Under the pieces are notes generated by a model that worked only from the letters and a program-made list of their open reading frames with translations, did not search any database and was not told the origin of the DNA. A DNA stretch of 64,000 bases, taken from NCBI GenBank assembly GCA_964527205.1, contig CAZGQG010000007.1, forward strand, positions 8,010-72,009, given 5' to 3'. This document shows, piece by piece, positions 1 through 10,663 of this stretch. Each line of letters opens with the position of its first letter. Position 1 is the stretch's first letter. The stretch is from JARICQ01 sp964527205 (lineage in GTDB: Bacteria; Bacillota; Clostridia; Tissierellales; Tissierellaceae). The position numbers and the translations under genes are program-made.

Positions 1-3000
1 CTAGTCCTTTCTGCCCCTTATCTACTGCTATAGAGTCTATAGTCTTTTTTTCTAACTTTAAATCATAGTGTTTTTCCAATAAATCATATAGTGATTCTAT
101 TATTTTATCCGCATCTTCACTTTTAATATAAGAAATCATAAAATCAGAATTGGAAACCTTTAGGATGTTTTTATAGATGTTTTCTAGTATCTCTATATAG
201 TATTTAATAGCCCTTCTATGCCTATTTTCCTCAGCATAGATTGTGGCAAGTTTTCTTAAAAATATAGTCCTATGAGGAAATTCCTTTTTTTCAAAGTAAT
301 CATCTACTAAATCCACATACTGATCAATATTTTCACCATTTAACTTTATAGACTCCTCTACTAGCTTGCTTAATTTATCTAGAAAATCTTGATTTGACTT
401 AGCTTTAATATTCTTATCAAGTTCTAAATAATCCTTGGCCTTATCTAAATCTCCTATGCTTACATTTAAAAGGGCCACAATAAGGACTAGCTTTCTATAG
501 TCATCTACATAGATAGTTTCCTTATATTCATCTATAAATTTTTCTATATTTCCTGGATCTATTTTTTTATTCTTGAAAAAGTCAGCTAAAAACATTTTAA
601 ATTTTAGTTTATAGTACTGCCTTTTATCTAGATTTTCAATTAAATCCATTGCCTCTTTAATATATTTCTTGGATTTGTCCCATTGGCCTAGATACAGATA
701 AAAGCTACCCAAGAAATTATTATAGCTTAAATTAAATCCTAGATCTTCATCCTTGTATTTATCAGCAAGTAGATTTAAATAATTATAGGATTCACAGGCC
801 ATCTGGTATTCTTCTTTCTTAAGGTATAAAATACCTAATTGTGCCTGGCAGACTCCTCTTAGCTTTTCATCTTGTATTTTTATAGCTAGATCCTTTGCCT
901 CCAGGAGATAGGCTAGGGCCCCCTTATAATCATAGTTTATATGCCTAATCTCAGATAGGTTTATTAAGAATATAATCTCCATCTTCTTGCAGCCATTGTT
1001 TCGACTTATTTCAAGACCCTTTTCAAAGTATAAAAGACCCTTCTCAGCCAAATAACCATAGTAAAGACTTCCAAGATTTAGGATTGGCTTGAGGGATTTC
1101 ATTATATTTTTACTTGACTGAAAAATCTCATAGCTTTTCTCATAGTAGACCTTAGCCTCTTCCAGCCTACCACTCCTATAGGCTAGATTTCCCATTTCAT
1201 TGTATATGTCTCCTTTTTGTTCATCTAGCTTACATATAAGGGCTAGGTCTAGAGCCTCCTTTAAGAAAGTTTCGGACTTAGGATAATTTCCTCTCTTAAG
1301 TTCTAGCTTGCCCTTGGCATATATGCTATAAAGTTCGAATTCTACTATTTTCTCTAGCCTATTTAGTCTTTTTATTTCCTGGATTTCCCTGTAGAAGAGA
1401 TCTTTATATCCACTTCTACAATAAATTTCAGCCCTTAGTCTCCTATAATTTAATCTATGGTAGCTTGATTTTAATTTTTCCCCTAAAGCTATATATTCTA
1501 CTAATCTAGGATCCTCCTGGTTTAATATGTCCTTGATGCTATGAATATCCAGAATCTTTTCTAGGACTTCCAAGGTCCTCTGATCTGGCTTTTCCTTATC
1601 TAGGATAGAATAGGCTTCTAAGAGTAACTTCTCTCCTTGATATCCATTCTTATAGTCTAAACTATCTATTCTAGATAGAATAATATCCACAGCCCTATGT
1701 TTTTCTCCTAGTTTCTTTAAATGGTGTATTTTTTCCTCAAATAAATCACAATCTCTATTTTCTTCTATAATATGAAGAGCTTTTTTGTGGATTTTCTCCC
1801 TTTCTTCCTGATCCATATTAAAGTAAATATATTTTTTAACTCCAATATCCTCAATCTTATAAAAAGGTTCATCCTTTATTATATTTTTCTCTATTAATTT
1901 TCTATTGATTAGACCTTTTAGAGGATTTCCCATATCTCCATCCATACTTACCATGTCCTCTAAAAGCTTCTCAGGAATAGGATCATTAAATCCTGCTATT
2001 GCTCTTAATATTTTAAGCTCATCCTCTTCTACACTATCAAGCTCCTTATAGATGCTTTGGGCTAATTTGTTGGGAATGTAGATCTCTGAAAAATCATCAA
2101 TGCCCAAGGCCCATCTAGCATTTTTATTTATATAAAGTTGCTTGTCTTGGTAGAGATAGTTGAGCATGTCTACAATTCTTTTTGGAGAACCCATGGATTC
2201 CTTAAATAGGATCTGGGGAAATTCTGGTCTGATTTCCTCAATTCCCAGTATATTTTGAATTAGATCTTTTGTTTGCTCTAGATTTAATCTTTTAAGATCA
2301 AGTTTAGGGACTTGTAAGTCACTTTCCCATTTTTTTATTATTTCTTCTTGTTCCTGATCCATCTCCATCCTATCCAAGGCAAAGATAGATATGATTTTCC
2401 TATTTTTAGAATTGACAACTAGGTAGTCCAAAAACTTCAAGAAATCAATATCCCCATTTTGCAAATCATCTACCAGTAAATATATGGTCTTACCCTGGGA
2501 TAATTCTGATAAATAGTTGGTTATCCTATTATAGACCCTATATTTTATATGATTATCTTTTAAATCTAATTTTAATCCTGTGGGAAAACCCAGCTCTGGA
2601 AGTATAGAGGAAATTTCTTTTTTATGTTTTTCCTTTATATAGCTAGGTGTGTTGCTCATAGCCTGTCTTAGTAGGTCTTTTATAGACTCTAGACCATCCT
2701 TTTTTTCTTTTTTTATCCTTACATTGTAGACATTCCTATTTCTTAAACTCAATCTATATTCTATCTCTTTTAAAAACTTGGTCTTGCCCTGGCCATATTC
2801 TCCATTTACAATTATAAGATTTGTNNNNNNNNNNNNNNNNNNNNNNNNNNNNNNNNNNNNNNNNNNNNNNNNNNNNNNNNNNNNNNNNNNNNNNNNNNNN
2901 NNNNNNNNNNNNNNNNNNNNNNNNATCCTCATCTTCTAAAAATAAATACTCTATAAGCCTGGCCAGGGAATAGTAATCTAGTTCCTTGTATTTGGAGCTA

Positions 3001-3548
3001 TCCTTTAATATAAACTCTGGTGATAGGAAAACCCTTTCAAATTCATTGTATTCCTTGTTTTGAACCTTTTCTATAATAGTAAATATATCATTTAGCTTTA
3101 CAGTCTTATCCTCTAGCAAAAATATCTGTAAGGGATTTAAAAATATATATTTAAATCCTCTAAAGTGAAGAAAACTTATGGCTATAAGTGTATCTAAGAA
3201 TATCTTGATCCTATCCTGGAAGCTTAATTCATCCATCATATCCGCCAACTTCCTATAGTCCACATATTCTGAAATAGAATAGTATATGGATAAGTTGTTG
3301 GACTTGAAATTCATGGATTGGATTAGGTTGAACTCTTCACTATAAATAATATTTTTATGTTTTATATTTTTTATTCTACACCTGTAGCGAATAAAATAAT
3401 CAATTAATCTTTTTTGTAGACTATAATTGTATATCTTTAAAAATTTCCTTTCTTCTTTATTTACTAGGTCCTTTACTTCATAGGTCTCTGTTAAATAATC
3501 ACTGTAGATTGTCTTTTCTATTTTATATCTATTATTTAATATTTTCAT
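1..3548 (-). CDS. Giant pseudokinase-AAA ATPase-TPR signalling protein, partial (paralog of the next gene)
   Basis: This is the 5' and middle part of a gene that runs off the left edge and is interrupted by a 100-N gap. The start is the ATG at 3548, which matches the N-terminus of the paralog at 9171 and has an AAAGGGG ribosome site; an ATG further upstream at 3602 has no such support. Residues 1-205 form a kinase-like fold with a VAIK-like lysine (KFLKIY), but the HRD loop reads YIFLNPLQI and the DFG site reads NDIF, so catalysis is unlikely. After the gap the frame resumes with a Walker A motif GEYGQGKT and a Walker B-like LLVDDLQ, then a winged-helix-like stretch and many TPR-like helical repeats. 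I read this frame as open to base 2. The GAF/GGDEF output found in the paralog would lie outside the window. Alignment with the paralog suggests about 280 bases are missing in the gap. The function is inferred: an ATP-dependent signalling scaffold. Confidence 0.75.
2825..2924. other. Assembly gap (100 N) inside a coding region
   Basis: A run of exactly 100 N, the usual placeholder for a gap of unknown size. It falls between the kinase-like and ATPase domains of the partial gene. The paralog has about 93 residues here (roughly 208-300), so the true gap is likely near 280 bases. Confidence 0.97.
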
Positions 3549-3609
3549 ATATAAAACCCCTTTATTTGTAAGAGTCCCATGCTTTATCGCTTTACCATGC
3601 ATTAGTATA

Positions 3610-3615
3610 ATTATA
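3610..3615 (-). promoter_or_regulatory. Candidate -10 element for the partial giant gene
   Basis: The minus strand reads GGGTATAAT about 60 bases upstream of the ATG at 3548, in an AT-rich spacer that follows a terminator. No good -35 hexamer is present at 16-18 bases, so this is tentative. Confidence 0.35.
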
Positions 3616-3754
3616 CCCTAGTTTAATGTCTTTAAATAGTTTAATATATTTAAATATTCATTTTAATATTTCTAATTCTATATCTTAATCTTATTTTATC
3701 ATACTCTTATCCGGATTTGCACCACTTTTTAAAATATTCTAAATATTCTAATCT

Positions 3755-3784
3755 AAAAAAGACTACAGGTATATGCCTGTAGTC
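3755..3784 (-). terminator. Rho-independent terminator of the complete giant gene
   Basis: A perfect 9-bp stem (GACTACAGG / CCTGTAGTC) with a 6-base loop lies at 3761-3784. On the minus strand it is followed by six T. It sits directly after the stop of the 1789-residue gene and separates the two paralogs into different transcripts. Confidence 0.85.
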
Positions 3785-3801
3785 TTAAATTTCTAAAGCT
3801 A

Positions 3802-6800
3802 TTAAAATACAGCAGCAAATATATTGGTATAATTCTTAGCTAGATTAAAGCAGTTAAAGTCGAATTCCCTGTGATTTAAGTATACGGATATATAGGCTAT
3901 ACCCCTTAATTCTCCAGCTTTAATCATAGGGAGGACTATTATTGAATGCCAGTTTGGTATGCCGGATTTAAGATCAAAATCTTCTAGATTTTCCCAGTCT
4001 ACCTGGAATTCTCCCTTTTTATTCTTTTCCACCCTATCTATTATAGAATGATTTAAGGCTGGAGTATCTACAAAGCCCTCCTCTTCTCTAGTCCTGGTGT
4101 AATAGTCTCTTTCCTCTCCCTTAAAGCTTATTATTGTTGCGGTATCCGCCTCTAGGGAATTTAGCAGGGTACCTAATAGGAAATAGGCCTTGTCCTCAAA
4201 GCTTGAGTCCTCTGCTATTAACTCCACAGTTTCTATTAAAGTCAGTATATTCTTATCATCTCTCTCACTGGAGCCTGTCACAACCCCTGCCAATTTATCC
4301 ATTCTATTAAAGCTATTGTCCATTTTAGAATTCCACAGGCTAGTCTTGTTTCTTCCAGTTTCCTTTGAATAGTATAGGGCCTGGTCTGCTTTTTCAACCA
4401 GATCCTCTTTAAATCTGCTGTGATTTGGATAGATTGAAAGTCCTATACTTATGGTAATTGGATGATTGATTCCATCAACTTTTAAATTTTCTACACTTTT
4501 CCTTATTTTTTCTGCCACCATAAGAGCTTCATTTTCCTTAGTATCTTTTAGGATTACTACAAACTCTTCCCCACCATATCTTCCTATAATATCTGTGCTT
4601 CTTACAGTGGAGGCTATAGTGTCTCCAATACTCCTTAATACTTGATCTCCCTTTCTGTGGCCATACCTATCATTTACCACTTTAAATCTATCTATATCAA
4701 GCATTAAAACTGAGAATACACGGCCATCAGATTTAGCTCTCTCTATTAGTTGTTTGAATTTCTCTTCATAGTATTTTCTTGTATATACTCCTGTCAACTT
4801 GTCCCTTGTAGAAACCAATCTTAGTTTGTTGATTTCTATATTTACATATAGAAGGTACATTAGGCTATCTATTAATTCTAGTATTTCCTCTGTAAAATTA
4901 TTAAAGGCCCTATTGCTTTCCAGATAAATATAGCCTATGACATTGCTGTATCTGCTTCCATTGTTTCTTCTCTCACTGTCGAATACAAGCTCAAAACCAC
5001 TTATGTCAATGGGCACACAAATAACTCCATTTATATCGTCTGTTAGAAAATTCCTATAGACCTTTTCTAGATTAGGGTCTATTTGATCATTTATAAGTAG
5101 GCCTTTCTCAGTTCTTCCAGCCACTCTAAAAATCCCCTCATTTATATAGTCTCTCTTATCCATACCTGGATTTAAGGAAACTAGAACTTCACATTTCTCA
5201 ACATCTTTTTCCGTTTTTATAATAGAAGCCTCTGTTGCAAAGGCTTGCTTGGCTATATAGTTTAATATTAGCTCTAGATTATAATGATAATCATCTTTTA
5301 AGCTTGCCAGCAGGCTCTGGCTATCATTGATTCCAGAAACTTTGGCATATGAGTTAAGATTTGTTATTTCAGAGTATTCAAGCTTACCTATAATTTCTAT
5401 TACATCTTCTATATCAAAGTACTTTTTAAAGTCATTGTTGCTTTTTATTTCCTCCAATTTAGAAATATCAATAGTTTTGCCATAGGCCTTGCTTAAAACC
5501 CTGTTCAGCTTGCTCTTTATTCCGTCAGTAAATCTACTTTTTATATAGCTTAACTTTAGGTCCCAGTCTTTTATCTTTACTGCATTTTTATATATATTAT
5601 CCAGGGCTTCAAGGTATAATTTTATTGATTCTTTATAACTTTCTTTGTCTGCAAACTTGTCTCCTATTTTAGTTATATACATGGCCTTGTAAGGTGCACT
5701 TAGGGATTTTATACCCGCTTCTAAATTTTCTATATAGTTTCCTATGATCTTAATATCAGCGCTAAGTACAACCTCCATCAAGCCCCTATAGGCCTCTAGA
5801 AGATCCAGCTTGACCTTGTCCCTAATTTCATCATCCAGTTCTAGCATTTTTTTACTATAGGCATAATCGTCAATATAAATACTAAGAGAGGCTACTTCTA
5901 ATACAGTTTCCCTGTATTCCTCCACAAAAACTGTTGATCTATAGCTTTCCAGGAAGGATTCTAATTCTCTCTTCCTAAATCTATTGTTTTCAAAGAAATC
6001 AATTACTAGGATTGTAAATTGAAATTTATAGTATTCCTTATTGCTTGGGTCTATGAATTCATCTCTTGCCATAGTAAGGACATCTTTAGCTCTTTCCCAG
6101 TCTCCAAGATAATAGTAGAAGTGTCCAATAAAATCATAGTAGCTTCTATTTACTTCTACATCCTTTATTTCATCATTCTGATACAAGCTTTTAACATAAT
6201 TGTAGCTTTCATAGGCCTTAGCATATTCAACCTTGGCTAGGTATAATTGCCCTAGTATGGACTGACAGACTATAATATTTGGTTTGTCCTGCAACTCCAC
6301 TGCCAACTTATTAGCCTCAGATATGTTTTCTATAGCTTGATCATATCTATAAAACGATTGGTTGATCTCTCCTATATTTGCTAAAAATATAATTTGAGCC
6401 TTCTTGATACCATATTTTCTGCACATCTCTAAGCCAGTATTAAAGTAGTCCATTGCCTTTTCTGTGTCATTTAAATAATTTCTTGTAATATTTCCCAAAT
6501 TGTTAATAGGCTTTACAGAGCTCATTATATCCCTATCTAATCTAAAATACTTGTAACTCTTATCATAGTATGTCTTGGATTTCTGGTAGTCCCCTGAAAA
6601 ATCACTTAAAATACCTAGTCGGTTATATAAATCTCCTAGATGATTATAAAACTTATTCTCCTTTGCAATTATTTCAGCTTGCTTTAAGAGCTTTTTAGAT
6701 TCTTCAATTCTAGCCGTTTCTAGATAATAGCTTGCCTTTGCAATTAGGTAGACTGAATCAAATTTAGGAATCCTATATTCTTGATTTAAATCATAAATTT

Positions 6801-9171
6801 CCTGTAAAATTTCTTTGAAGCTCCTGAAATCTCTCCTGTTAAAGTAGACATTTGCTAGGATTCTCTTGTAATTTAAGATGTGGTAAGAATCCTTGGCTTC
6901 ATAGCTTAATTCCCTATACTCCTTTAGGAATTCATCTTCTTCATCTATTAAACCCTTGATTATTTCTATTTCTATTAATTTTTCTAAAATTCCAAGCTTT
7001 ATATAGTTCTCTGTATCTTCATTATATACATCATAGGCTGCCTCTAGAACCTGCAGGGCCTGGGAACCGTTCCTATCCTCCAGAGAATAAAATCTATCCT
7101 TTAAAACACTTAAGGACTTTTTCCTTTGGTCAGACTTAATTAGATGATATATTAAATCCTTAAGCATGCTATCATAAAGCTTGGCATCCATCTCACCCAT
7201 TACTTCTGCAGCTTTTCTATGCATTTCCTTAATTTTATCCCCATCTGTTTCAAAATAAATAAACTTCTTTAATTCTGTACCATTTATCCTATAATTGTGT
7301 CCCCAGTCCCCTATATCTTCTAATATTAATTTTTTATCTATAAGTTCATCTAGATGCTTATCTAATGAATCCTTGTTCTCATCTATAATCTTAGCAAGTA
7401 TAGCCTTTGGAACCAGGTCATCAAAGACTGATATGGCTACTAGTATGTCTTTGTAGTGATTCTCTAAGGCTTTTAAGTCACTGATTATTTCTTCATCCAT
7501 ATTGCCTGGTATATATATATCCGAATAATCGGATTTATTCATTCTCCAATTACCATTTTTATACATATATAGTTGTCCATCATTGTAGATATAGCTTAGT
7601 ATATCCTTGACTTTTTTAGGATTACCCTGAGATTCTTTGTATATGGCCTCTGAAAATCTTCTAGGGGCTATACCCATACCAAGGATACTTCTTATAAGCT
7701 CCGCTGTGTTTTCTTGATTTAAGCTTTGAAGCTTGATTTCTAGAGGATTCATATTCTCTCTCCACTTATCTATGGTGGATTGAAGTCTTCCCTTCTTCTT
7801 TATTTCAACCTCGTCATATGTAAGTACAAATACAATATTTGATTCTTGTAGGTTATTGATTAGGTAGTCCAGTAGCTTTAAAAAGTCTTCATTGCTATCT
7901 TGTATATTGTCCAATAGAATATAGGTTGTCCTTAGGGCTGCTAACTCTTTAAAGTATTTGGTTATCCTATTAAAAAGCCTATATTTTTTTGCCATGCTAG
8001 TTAAATCAACATCCTGGGTTTCTGCAGAAATAATATTTAGTTCTGGAAGTATGTAGGCGAACTCCTCCAGATATTTCTCCTTAAGTTGGCTAGATGCATC
8101 TGTCATGCTTTGCCTCAAAAGAGGGGCCACATCAAAATTGTTAGTTTTAGATTTGCTACTTAGGTCTACTGAATAGACCTTATTATTTCTAAGGTCTAAC
8201 CTATGTTTAGCTTCTTTTAAAAACCTGGTTTTTCCTAAACCAAAGGACCCATCTATGGTTACAAGATTCTGATAATTCATCTTGTTATATACTTTTTCAT
8301 CCAGGGCTAGAAGCTCTCTAATTTCTTTGTCTCTCCCTATTAAAGGATTATTTAAAAAAAGTTTGTTTCTTTCCTCTACTAGATCGTATTCATAATCCAA
8401 ATCAAAAAATTCTACGATTTTATCAGCTATTTCCATTAAATTAATCGGGATTAATTTAAAGTCTCTGCTTTCTAGTTTTCTTATGATTTTATTAAAAAAT
8501 CCTACTAGTTCCTCTTTACTATGTCTTTCAGATGCAGATTCTAACACCCTGTCATCCTCAAGAAATAAGTACTTTATAAGCTCTCCCAGAGAATAATAAT
8601 CTAAAAATTTATCTTCATCTATGTTTTTTGCTATGTATTCTGGAGATAAGAATCTTTTTTCAAATTCATTGTAATCATCTAGAAAATCCTTTTCTATGAC
8701 ATTGGCAACACTTTGTAATTTTACCTTCCTGTCTTTTGTAAGTAAAATTTGCATAGGATTTAAGAATTTATAGGTAAAACCTCTGAAATGTAGGAAGTTA
8801 AGGGCAAGGATTACATCTAGTAAGATATCCAGTCTCTCCTTGAAGCCAATGTTTTCTAGCTCATCCCTAAGGGTCTTATGTTCTATATATTCGGATACAG
8901 AGTAATACATAGCCTTATTGGTGTCCTTAGTATCTATTGACATTAATAGGCTAAATCTTTCACTGTGTACAATGTTTTTATGAATTATATTTTGTATGTT
9001 AATTTGATTGGCTATAAAATATTCTATAAGTTCTTTTTGTAGATTATAATGATATATTTTTAAAAACTTTCTTTGATCGTTCTTCCATATATCCCTTACC
9101 CTATAGGTCTCTACAAAAAAGTCATTGTATATATTCTCTTCTATTTTATATCTGTTATCAAGTATTTTCAT
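3802..9171 (-). CDS. Giant pseudokinase-AAA ATPase-TPR-GAF-GGDEF-GAF signalling protein
   Basis: A 1789-residue, apparently soluble sensor and diguanylate cyclase. Residues 1-205 have a protein kinase fold: FLKIY carries a VAIK-like lysine near 38 and FLSPEY is APE-like near 176. The HRD loop is replaced by YKFLNPMQIL (134-143) and DFG by QSVA near 153-156, so it should be a pseudokinase. Residues 275-560 are a STAND/AAA_16-like ATPase with Walker A GSFGLGKT (308-315) and Walker B YILLDN near 417-422. Residues 600-1180 are TPR-like helical repeats, followed by a GAF-like region to about 1440. GGDEF spans 1450-1610, with GGEEF at 1533-1537 and an RSTD inhibitory site just before it. A second GAF-like domain fills 1640-1789. 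Architecture resembles PknK/cyanobacterial multidomain sensors, but with a dead kinase and cyclase output. It follows marR by 24 bases, with a strong AAGGGGG ribosome site. Confidence 0.85.
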   Translation of the reverse strand: MKILDNRYKIEENIYNDFFVETYRVRDIWKNDQRKFLKIYHYNLQKELIEYFIANQINIQNIIHKNIVHSERFSLLMSIDTKDTNKAMYYSVSEYIEHKTLRDELENIGFKERLDILLDVILALNFLHFRGFTYKFLNPMQILLTKDRKVKLQSVANVIEKDFLDDYNEFEKRFLSPEYIAKNIDEDKFLDYYSLGELIKYLFLEDDRVLESASERHSKEELVGFFNKIIRKLESRDFKLIPINLMEIADKIVEFFDLDYEYDLVEERNKLFLNNPLIGRDKEIRELLALDEKVYNKMNYQNLVTIDGSFGLGKTRFLKEAKHRLDLRNNKVYSVDLSSKSKTNNFDVAPLLRQSMTDASSQLKEKYLEEFAYILPELNIISAETQDVDLTSMAKKYRLFNRITKYFKELAALRTTYILLDNIQDSNEDFLKLLDYLINNLQESNIVFVLTYDEVEIKKKGRLQSTIDKWRENMNPLEIKLQSLNQENTAELIRSILGMGIAPRRFSEAIYKESQGNPKKVKDILSYIYNDGQLYMYKNGNWRMNKSDYSDIYIPGNMDEEIISDLKALENHYKDILVAISVFDDLVPKAILAKIIDENKDSLDKHLDELIDKKLILEDIGDWGHNYRINGTELKKFIYFETDGDKIKEMHRKAAEVMGEMDAKLYDSMLKDLIYHLIKSDQRKKSLSVLKDRFYSLEDRNGSQALQVLEAAYDVYNEDTENYIKLGILEKLIEIEIIKGLIDEEDEFLKEYRELSYEAKDSYHILNYKRILANVYFNRRDFRSFKEILQEIYDLNQEYRIPKFDSVYLIAKASYYLETARIEESKKLLKQAEIIAKENKFYNHLGDLYNRLGILSDFSGDYQKSKTYYDKSYKYFRLDRDIMSSVKPINNLGNITRNYLNDTEKAMDYFNTGLEMCRKYGIKKAQIIFLANIGEINQSFYRYDQAIENISEANKLAVELQDKPNIIVCQSILGQLYLAKVEYAKAYESYNYVKSLYQNDEIKDVEVNRSYYDFIGHFYYYLGDWERAKDVLTMARDEFIDPSNKEYYKFQFTILVIDFFENNRFRKRELESFLESYRSTVFVEEYRETVLEVASLSIYIDDYAYSKKMLELDDEIRDKVKLDLLEAYRGLMEVVLSADIKIIGNYIENLEAGIKSLSAPYKAMYITKIGDKFADKESYKESIKLYLEALDNIYKNAVKIKDWDLKLSYIKSRFTDGIKSKLNRVLSKAYGKTIDISKLEEIKSNNDFKKYFDIEDVIEIIGKLEYSEITNLNSYAKVSGINDSQSLLASLKDDYHYNLELILNYIAKQAFATEASIIKTEKDVEKCEVLVSLNPGMDKRDYINEGIFRVAGRTEKGLLINDQIDPNLEKVYRNFLTDDINGVICVPIDISGFELVFDSERRNNGSRYSNVIGYIYLESNRAFNNFTEEILELIDSLMYLLYVNIEINKLRLVSTRDKLTGVYTRKYYEEKFKQLIERAKSDGRVFSVLMLDIDRFKVVNDRYGHRKGDQVLRSIGDTIASTVRSTDIIGRYGGEEFVVILKDTKENEALMVAEKIRKSVENLKVDGINHPITISIGLSIYPNHSRFKEDLVEKADQALYYSKETGRNKTSLWNSKMDNSFNRMDKLAGVVTGSSERDDKNILTLIETVELIAEDSSFEDKAYFLLGTLLNSLEADTATIISFKGEERDYYTRTREEEGFVDTPALNHSIIDRVEKNKKGEFQVDWENLEDFDLKSGIPNWHSIIVLPMIKAGELRGIAYISVYLNHREFDFNCFNLAKNYTNIFAAVF

Positions 9172-9195
9172 AGCCTAACCCCCTTACATAAATAT

Positions 9196-9636
9196 TTATT
9201 CGTCCTTCATTGCTCCATATAAGGATTCTAAACCCTTATCTAAACTAGCTTTTTCTTCATTGGACAAGACTGATAGTTTTTCATCTAGAAATCCTATTCT
9301 CTTTTTCATCACTTGTTCTAAAATATCATAGCCCTTATCTAAGACCTTAATCCTAACTACTCTTCTATCATTTTCATCTCTTTGCCTCACTACTAGTTTT
9401 GATTTTTCCATCCTATCTATGAGATCAGTAATGGTGGAACAAGCTAGATCCATTTTTTGGCTCAGCTCTCCAATGGTCATATTGCCTCTATTTATCAATA
9501 TTTGTAGGGCTGTAAATTGAGGTACTGTAATATCAAAGTCAGCTAGGATTTCCCTACCCTTTCTCCTTATTATGTAATCTACTTTTCTAAGATGCTTCTC
9601 TATATTGGTAACGTTTTGCAATGATTGTTCTCCCAT
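9196..9636 (-). CDS. MarR-family transcriptional regulator
   Basis: This 146-residue protein has the MarR layout: an N-terminal dimer helix, a winged helix-turn-helix (MTIGELSQKMDLACSTITDLIDRMEKS region, about 53-80), and the wing motif with DENDRRVV near 88-95. It lies between the lipid kinase (29-base gap) and the giant sensor gene (24-base gap), so it is probably co-transcribed and may autoregulate the operon. AAGGGAG precedes the ATG. The ligand cannot be told from sequence; family members sense phenolics, lipids or oxidants. Confidence 0.85.
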   Translation of the reverse strand: MGEQSLQNVTNIEKHLRKVDYIIRRKGREILADFDITVPQFTALQILINRGNMTIGELSQKMDLACSTITDLIDRMEKSKLVVRQRDENDRRVVRIKVLDKGYDILEQVMKKRIGFLDEKLSVLSNEEKASLDKGLESLYGAMKDE

Positions 9637-9665
9637 TGTTTTCTCCCTTCACTGATCTATATTTA

Positions 9666-10550
9666 CTATATTAGTATTCTAAATGCCCTTGGAGCAACTT
9701 GAAACCTTGCTGGTAGTTTGCCACCATACTCACCATCTATGTCTATATCTATATCCACCGGGGAACTTATCCTTATATCATCTGTCTTAAAGTAAACTAC
9801 CTTGGGATGATTTATATGGCCTCCATTAAATATATTGAAGAAAATATTTGCAAGCTCCTGTACATCTGCTTTCTTTATAGCAAATACATCCAAACATCCA
9901 TCTAGGACGTCTGCATGGGGAGCAAGCTTTTTAAAGCCCCCTATGGAGGAACTATTGGATACAAGGAAGAGCAGTATTTCTTCTTCCTTATTGTACTCCT
10001 TGCTTTCAATTTTAACCTTAATGGGGCTTATATCTTCTAGAACAAATTGCCTGGCTCCTTCTAAGTAATAGGCAAGTCTGCCTAGGACCATTTTTGATTC
10101 TTGAGGTACTGAAAAACCAACATTGGTAAGAAGTCCTCCTGCTGCAACATTTACAAAGTACTTTTCACCAATCTTGCCAAGATCTACGTCTATGGCCTGT
10201 TCTCTCTTTATCATATCATAAAACTCTAGTATGTTTTTTGGAATTTTCATAAAATTGGCAAAGTCATTTACCGTACCTGATGCAAGTATGGCCACTGGAA
10301 CTTTTCTGCCTCCAAGTACTATGCCCTCAGCTATTTCATTGACTGTACCGTCCCCACCTACAGAGACAATTATGTCCCAATCTTCCTTGCAAGTTCTTAT
10401 GGTTTCTTCCTTTGCGTCATTTTTCTTTTTTGTCTCAAATTTATTTACAGTATAGCCATCATCTATTAAGAGCAAAATAAGTCTATCAAGTCTTCTCTCT
10501 ACCTGCTGCCTCCCAGATGAGGGATTGTATATAATTTTTATTTTTTTCAT
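9666..10550 (-). CDS. YegS/BmrU-family lipid (diacylglycerol-type) kinase
   Basis: A 294-residue protein of the DAGK catalytic family. It shows the N-terminal IIYNPSSG motif, the nucleotide loop VSVGGDGTVNEIAEG near 62-77, and LASGTVNDFA near 88-98. The C-terminal beta-sandwich contains LDGCLDVF. The family phosphorylates diacylglycerol, undecaprenol or related lipids at the membrane; the substrate here is unknown. A good promoter lies upstream and it appears to head the operon with marR and the giant cyclase. Confidence 0.85.
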   Translation of the reverse strand: MKKIKIIYNPSSGRQQVERRLDRLILLLIDDGYTVNKFETKKKNDAKEETIRTCKEDWDIIVSVGGDGTVNEIAEGIVLGGRKVPVAILASGTVNDFANFMKIPKNILEFYDMIKREQAIDVDLGKIGEKYFVNVAAGGLLTNVGFSVPQESKMVLGRLAYYLEGARQFVLEDISPIKVKIESKEYNKEEEILLFLVSNSSSIGGFKKLAPHADVLDGCLDVFAIKKADVQELANIFFNIFNGGHINHPKVVYFKTDDIRISSPVDIDIDIDGEYGGKLPARFQVAPRAFRILI

Positions 10551-10595
10551 CCTCTTACCTCTCCGTAGTACCCTATTTTTGATAATCTTTATACT

Positions 10596-10623
10596 ATTAT
10601 ACCAGTTATTAATTATTTTTCAA
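10596..10623 (-). promoter_or_regulatory. Sigma-A type promoter of the lipid kinase-marR-sensor operon
   Basis: On the minus strand TTGAAA (10618-10623) is followed after 16 bases by TATAAT (10596-10601), with a TG two bases before the -10 (extended -10). It is about 45 bases upstream of the lipid kinase start. Confidence 0.6.
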
Positions 10624-10663
10624 AGCTTTCTTTATTGCTCCAAATAAGGCTTTAGACAAATAA

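Noticed and set aside
2754..2824. Apparent C-terminal end of a short 282-residue kinase-like protein
   Set aside because: The short end comes from the 100-N gap shifting the frame. In another frame the sequence right after the gap has a Walker A motif and continues as the paralog does.
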